The position numbers were made by a program, and so were the translations under genes. The notes beneath the pieces are model-generated. The model was not told the DNA's origin and made no database searches. It was given only the letters and a program-made list of their open reading frames with translations. From Alphaproteobacteria bacterium (lineage in GTDB: Bacteria; Pseudomonadota; Alphaproteobacteria; DSM-16000; Inquilinaceae), in contig JAJUFW010000067.1 in NCBI GenBank assembly GCA_029263555.1, forward strand, positions 1 to 9,632: DNA of 9,632 nucleotides, read 5' to 3'. Each line of letters starts with the position of its first letter. Within the stretch, counting starts at the first letter, position 1. Of the stretch, positions 7,420 to 9,632 are shown piece after piece.

Positions 7420-7444
7420 GCGGCTCAAGAAGCCGCCTCGCGGC
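7420..7444 (+). other. Mutually exclusive hairpins in the rpmG leader
   Basis: GCGGCT (7420-7425) pairs with AGCCGC (7431-7436) around a five-base loop. The same middle arm GCCGC (7432-7436) also pairs with GCGGC (7440-7444) around a three-base loop. The two stems cannot coexist. They start at the predicted transcription start and end just before the Shine-Dalgarno repeats. No T-run follows either, so this is not a simple terminator of the peptidase gene. It may give 5' protection, translational control, or nothing. Confidence 0.35.
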
Positions 7445-7446
7445 AC

Positions 7447-7460
7447 TTCAGGATTCAGGA
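7447..7460 (+). repeat. Tandem 7-base repeat carrying two Shine-Dalgarno sequences for rpmG
   Basis: TTCAGGA occurs twice back to back (7447-7453 and 7454-7460). Each copy carries an AGGA. The second is seven bases from the rpmG ATG, the optimal spacing. The first is 14 bases away and may act as a standby site. The second copy fixes the start at ATG 7468 rather than the in-frame ATG at 7378. Confidence 0.6.
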
Positions 7461-7467
7461 CAGACCA

Positions 7468-7635
7468 ATGGCGAAAGCGGCAACCGTCAAGATCCGCATG
7501 GTCAGCACGGCCGACACCGGGTTCTTCTACGTCACCAAGAAGAACCCGAAGACCAAGACCGAGAAGCTGACGCTGCGCAAGTATGACCCGAAGGCGCGCA
7601 AGCACGTCGAGTTCAAGGAAGCGAAGATCAAGTAG
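7468..7635 (+). CDS. rpmG: 50S ribosomal protein L33 (bL33), zinc-free form
   Basis: Small basic protein of the large ribosomal subunit near the tRNA exit site. The 55-residue product begins MAKAATVKIRMVSTADTGFF and contains the family segments YVTKKNPK, KLTLRKYDPKARKHV and a C-terminal FKEAKIK. Length is the usual one. There is no cysteine, so it is the C-minus form that does not bind zinc. An in-frame ATG at 7378 would add 30 residues overlapping the S41 gene, but these are not L33-like, and the AGGA at 7457-7460 supports 7468. It appears to have its own promoter at the end of the peptidase gene and a strong terminator 66 bases after the stop. Linkage to pleD/divK is conserved in alphaproteobacteria, although here the strands converge. 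Confidence 0.97.
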   Translation: MAKAATVKIRMVSTADTGFFYVTKKNPKTKTEKLTLRKYDPKARKHVEFKEAKIK

Positions 7636-7638
7636 CTT

Positions 7639-7668
7639 CCGCTTCCCGGTCTCGGGAACGTGAAGCGG
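7639..7668 (+). other. Imperfect stem-loop directly after rpmG
   Basis: TTCCCG (7643-7648) and CGGGAA (7653-7658) pair around a GTCT loop. The outer bases CCGC (7639-7642) and GCGG (7665-7668) can extend the stem across a six-base bulge. Alternatively CCGCTTC (7639-7645) pairs with GAAGCGG (7662-7668). It begins four bases after the stop codon and has no T-run. It may protect the 3' end of the rpmG mRNA; termination itself is better explained by the hairpin at 7702. Confidence 0.3.
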
Positions 7669-7701
7669 CCAGCGCTCGGCGCGGCCGGAAGATCGCCAAA
7701 G

Positions 7702-7727
7702 AACCCCGCAATTCCGCGGGGTTTTTT
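7702..7727 (+). terminator. Rho-independent terminator of rpmG, possibly bidirectional
   Basis: AACCCCGC (7702-7709) and GCGGGGTT (7716-7723) form a perfect eight-pair stem with a six-base loop, running into six T residues (7722-7727). This is a textbook intrinsic terminator for the plus strand. Read on the minus strand, the same stem is followed by TTCTTT, a weaker U-tract, so it could also stop pleD transcripts coming from the right. The remaining bases 7728-7817 up to the pleD stop show no gene. Confidence 0.92.
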
Positions 7728-7817
7728 GCGTTCGGCTGAGGAAGGTCAAGTTCCCGGAACGGCCGATCCGATTCCTGCCCGGCCATGTCGAAGGCCCGGT
7801 CGAACCGGAAACGGGCG

Positions 7818-9236
7818 TCAGAGTCCGCCGGCGGCGGCCAGGATGTCGGGCGGGAGTTCGCTGATACCGTCCACGACGACGCAGTTCCGACCCCGGGCCT
7901 TTGCCGCGTAAAGCGCCTCGTCGGCGCGGCGCAGGAATTCCTCCTGCGGGAGGGCAGCATCATCGGTCGCGGCGACGCCCAGGCTGATCGTCACGTTGAT
8001 CTGGCCTTCGGCAGTCGACACCACGAAGGGCTGGTTGGCAATGCGGAGCCGCAGCCTTTCGGCTACCAGCGCAGCGGCCTCCGCCGAGGCGTCCGGCATG
8101 ATGATGACGAACTCCTCGCCGCCGAAACGGGCCACCGTGTCGAAGTTCCGCAGATTGCGGCTGACCCGGTCGGCGACCTCCTTCAGTACCTCGTCGCCGA
8201 CGGCGTGCCCGTAGGTGTCGTTCACCTTCTTGAAATAGTCGATGTCGAAGAGGATCGCCGCGACCGGCTTCCGGGTTTCGGCGATCCGCGCCAGGACGCG
8301 GCTGAGATGGGCGCTCAGATAGCGGCGGATGAACAGCCCGGTCAGGCTGTCCGTCAGCGCCATCGAGAGGCTTTGCTCGTAATTCTGGCGCAGCCGGTCC
8401 TGATAACGCCGCCGGCGAATCTGGGTTCGAGTCCGGCACAGCAGTTCGTTCCGGTCGATGGGCTTCACCAGATAGTCGTTTGCCCCGAGCTCCAGCCCCT
8501 TGGCGACCCGAGGCAGGTCGGCCTCGTCCGCCAGCAGGAGAATGGGCGTCTGCCGGGTGCGGTCATGGCTGCGGATCTGGGAGCAGAGCCTGAGCCCATC
8601 CTCCTCCATCAGGCAGAGGGAGGTGATGACGAGCTCGAAATCGCCCGCGAGCGCCGCTTCCAGCCCTTCACGGCAGGTCTCCCGGACGACCACCTGATCG
8701 GCATCGCGCTCGAGCGTATGGACGATCTTGTCGATATCGACGGGGCTGTCTTCGACCACCAGGACGCGGGCGTGGTCGGCGCTTTCCGTGAGCTCCGACG
8801 CCGTCACCGGCAAGACCCCGAGCTCGCCCGAGGTATGTTCTCGGGCGCGCCACTCGTCCATCGTCATTTTGAGCCGGATGAGAGACCGGACCCGCGCGAA
8901 CAGCGCCAGATCGTTCACGGGCTTGGTCAGGAAGTCGTCCGCCCCGGCCTCGAGCCCACGCACCCGGTCGGCATTGTCGCTGAGCGCGGTCACCATCACG
9001 ACCGGGATGTGCATCGTCTTCGCGTCCGCCTTCAGGCGCTGGCAGACCTCGAACCCGTCCATCCCAGGCATCATGACATCGAGGAGGATGAGGTCCGGTG
9101 CCTCGGTCCTGGCGCGTTCCAATGCCTGGTAGCCGTCGCTTGCGGTTATGACGTCGAAATACTCACGCGTCAGCTTCGCTTCCAGCAGCTTGACGTTGGG
9201 CGGCACGTCATCGACGACCAGGACACGGGCTGACAT
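7818..9236 (-). CDS. pleD: PleD-type response regulator with diguanylate cyclase (GGDEF) output
   Basis: Makes cyclic di-GMP from two GTP when phosphorylated by polar histidine kinases, driving the motile-to-sessile transition in Caulobacter. Of 472 residues, REC1 (about 3-120) has Asp9/Asp10, phosphoacceptor Asp53, Thr83 and Lys105. REC2 (about 157-275) has Ser206 where the phosphoacceptor should be, so it is a non-phosphorylated adaptor as in Caulobacter PleD. The GGDEF domain (about 290-460) shows Asp331 (DIDYFKKVND), Asn339 and Asp348 for metal and guanine. The active loop is G372-G-E-E-F376. The inhibitory site RxxD is Arg363-N-F-Asp366, with Arg394 matching the secondary contact. All are offset by four from Caulobacter numbering as I recall it. 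One oddity: the conserved LTGLxNRR motif reads LTGLFIRR (Ile303). It is cotranscribed with divK six bases upstream. The ribosome site is weak, suggesting translational coupling. Confidence 0.95.
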   Translation of the reverse strand: MSARVLVVDDVPPNVKLLEAKLTREYFDVITASDGYQALERARTEAPDLILLDVMMPGMDGFEVCQRLKADAKTMHIPVVMVTALSDNADRVRGLEAGADDFLTKPVNDLALFARVRSLIRLKMTMDEWRAREHTSGELGVLPVTASELTESADHARVLVVEDSPVDIDKIVHTLERDADQVVVRETCREGLEAALAGDFELVITSLCLMEEDGLRLCSQIRSHDRTRQTPILLLADEADLPRVAKGLELGANDYLVKPIDRNELLCRTRTQIRRRRYQDRLRQNYEQSLSMALTDSLTGLFIRRYLSAHLSRVLARIAETRKPVAAILFDIDYFKKVNDTYGHAVGDEVLKEVADRVSRNLRNFDTVARFGGEEFVIIMPDASAEAAALVAERLRLRIANQPFVVSTAEGQINVTISLGVAATDDAALPQEEFLRRADEALYAAKARGRNCVVVDGISELPPDILAAAGGL

Positions 9237-9242
9237 CGGCTG

Positions 9243-9608
9243 TTAGCCTAGATAGCGCTGAACGGTCTCGAGGAACTTGGCGACGGAGATCGGCTTGGCG
9301 ATATAGTCCTCGCACCCGCCTTCGCGAATTTTCTCCTCGTCGCCCTTCATGGCAAAGGCGGTTACGGCGATGACCGGGATCGACCGAAGGTCGTCGTCCT
9401 CCTTGAGCCACTTGGTCACTTCCAGGCCGGAGACCTCAGGCAATTGTATGTCCATGAGGATGAGGTCGGGCCTCTGCTGTCTGGCGATCTTCAGGGCCTC
9501 CATCCCGTCCTTCGTCTGAAGCGTCACATAACCGTGAGCCTCCAGAAGATCATGGAAGAGTTTCATGTTGAGTTCATTGTCTTCCACGATCAGAACGGTC
9601 TTTGACAT
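9243..9608 (-). CDS. divK: Cell-cycle response regulator DivK
   Basis: Single-domain receiver protein of the polarity and cell-division control network. In Caulobacter, phosphorylated DivK binds the kinases DivJ, PleC and DivL and so lowers CtrA activity. The 121-residue protein is all receiver: Glu9/Asp10, phosphoacceptor Asp53 in LILMDIQLPEVSGLEV, Thr83 and Lys105. It carries family-typical stretches such as VEDNELNMKLFHDLLEAHGY, TKWLKEDDDL and AFAMKGDEEKIREGGCEDYI, close to Caulobacter DivK as I remember it. There is no output domain. The start ATG (9606-9608) has AAGGA at 9616-9620 on the minus strand, seven bases away. It is the first gene of the divK-pleD operon within the window; its promoter must lie at or beyond the right edge, so no CtrA box can be judged here. 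Confidence 0.97.
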   Translation of the reverse strand: MSKTVLIVEDNELNMKLFHDLLEAHGYVTLQTKDGMEALKIARQQRPDLILMDIQLPEVSGLEVTKWLKEDDDLRSIPVIAVTAFAMKGDEEKIREGGCEDYIAKPISVAKFLETVQRYLG

Positions 9609-9615
9609 CGCGCGA

Positions 9616-9620
9616 TCCTT
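9616..9620 (-). promoter_or_regulatory. Ribosome-binding site of divK
   Basis: AAGGA on the minus strand, seven bases before the divK ATG. It fixes the start and suggests efficient translation compared with pleD, which has no good site of its own. Confidence 0.7.
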
Positions 9621-9632
9621 GGGGCCCGGCCC

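Noticed and set aside
7378..7467. ATG 7378 as the rpmG start
   Set aside because: It lies inside the S41 gene, gives a non-L33 extension and lacks a ribosome site, whereas ATG 7468 has AGGA at seven bases.
7785..9233. 482-codon open frame on the plus strand opposite pleD
   Set aside because: It mirrors pleD codon for codon, as expected for antisense frames in GC-rich DNA. The product has no recognisable domain, while the minus strand encodes clear REC and GGDEF motifs.
1..9632. CRISPR arrays, insertion sequences, phage genes, toxin-antitoxin or defence islands, tRNA/rRNA
   Set aside because: No spaced repeats, transposase-like proteins, terminal inverted repeats or RNA-gene signatures were seen on either strand; all long intact genes are housekeeping or cell-cycle genes.

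Overview
The window is high-GC DNA (by eye about two thirds G+C) from an alphaproteobacterium, most likely a Rhodospirillales/Azospirillum-like lineage. This rests on protein character and gene order: dprA, topA, rnr, an S41 peptidase, rpmG, then pleD and divK on the other strand. Linkage of divK-pleD with rpmG is known from Caulobacter and relatives, and DivK plus a REC-REC-GGDEF PleD are alphaproteobacterial cell-cycle hallmarks. No taxonomic search was possible, so the order-level placement is inference.

Left part (1 to about 5690, plus strand). The window opens with the 3' half of dprA (DNA-uptake/recombination mediator). Its 5' half is missing: the first ~120 bases read well on the minus strand as a piece of a lysophospholipid/lauroyl acyltransferase-like protein. 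A breakpoint (inversion, recombination or assembly chimera) therefore sits at about 116-130. Then come topA (DNA topoisomerase I) and rnr (RNase R), both apparently with TTG starts, 14 bases apart and probably cotranscribed.

Middle (5688-7727, plus strand). A 141-base spacer holds a candidate promoter with a perfect dyad in its spacer and a leader hairpin. It precedes a gene for an S41 (C-terminal processing) peptidase made as a lipoprotein with one PDZ domain and an intact Ser367/Lys392 dyad. rpmG (ribosomal protein L33, zinc-free type) follows. It appears to have its own promoter with a perfect TTGACA inside the end of the peptidase gene, a leader with overlapping dyads, a duplicated Shine-Dalgarno, and a strong intrinsic terminator at 7702-7727.

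Right part (7818-9608, minus strand). divK and pleD form a tight operon (6-base gap) read from the right edge towards rpmG and convergent with it, with the terminator between them. DivK is the single-domain response regulator that controls the PleC/DivJ polarity switch. PleD is the diguanylate cyclase activated by the same kinases. The segment thus joins DNA/RNA housekeeping, an envelope protease and the c-di-GMP/cell-cycle control pair. All complete genes look intact. I see no phage, IS element, CRISPR, tRNA/rRNA or defence system, and no clearly new multi-gene system. The most notable anomaly is the dprA breakpoint.
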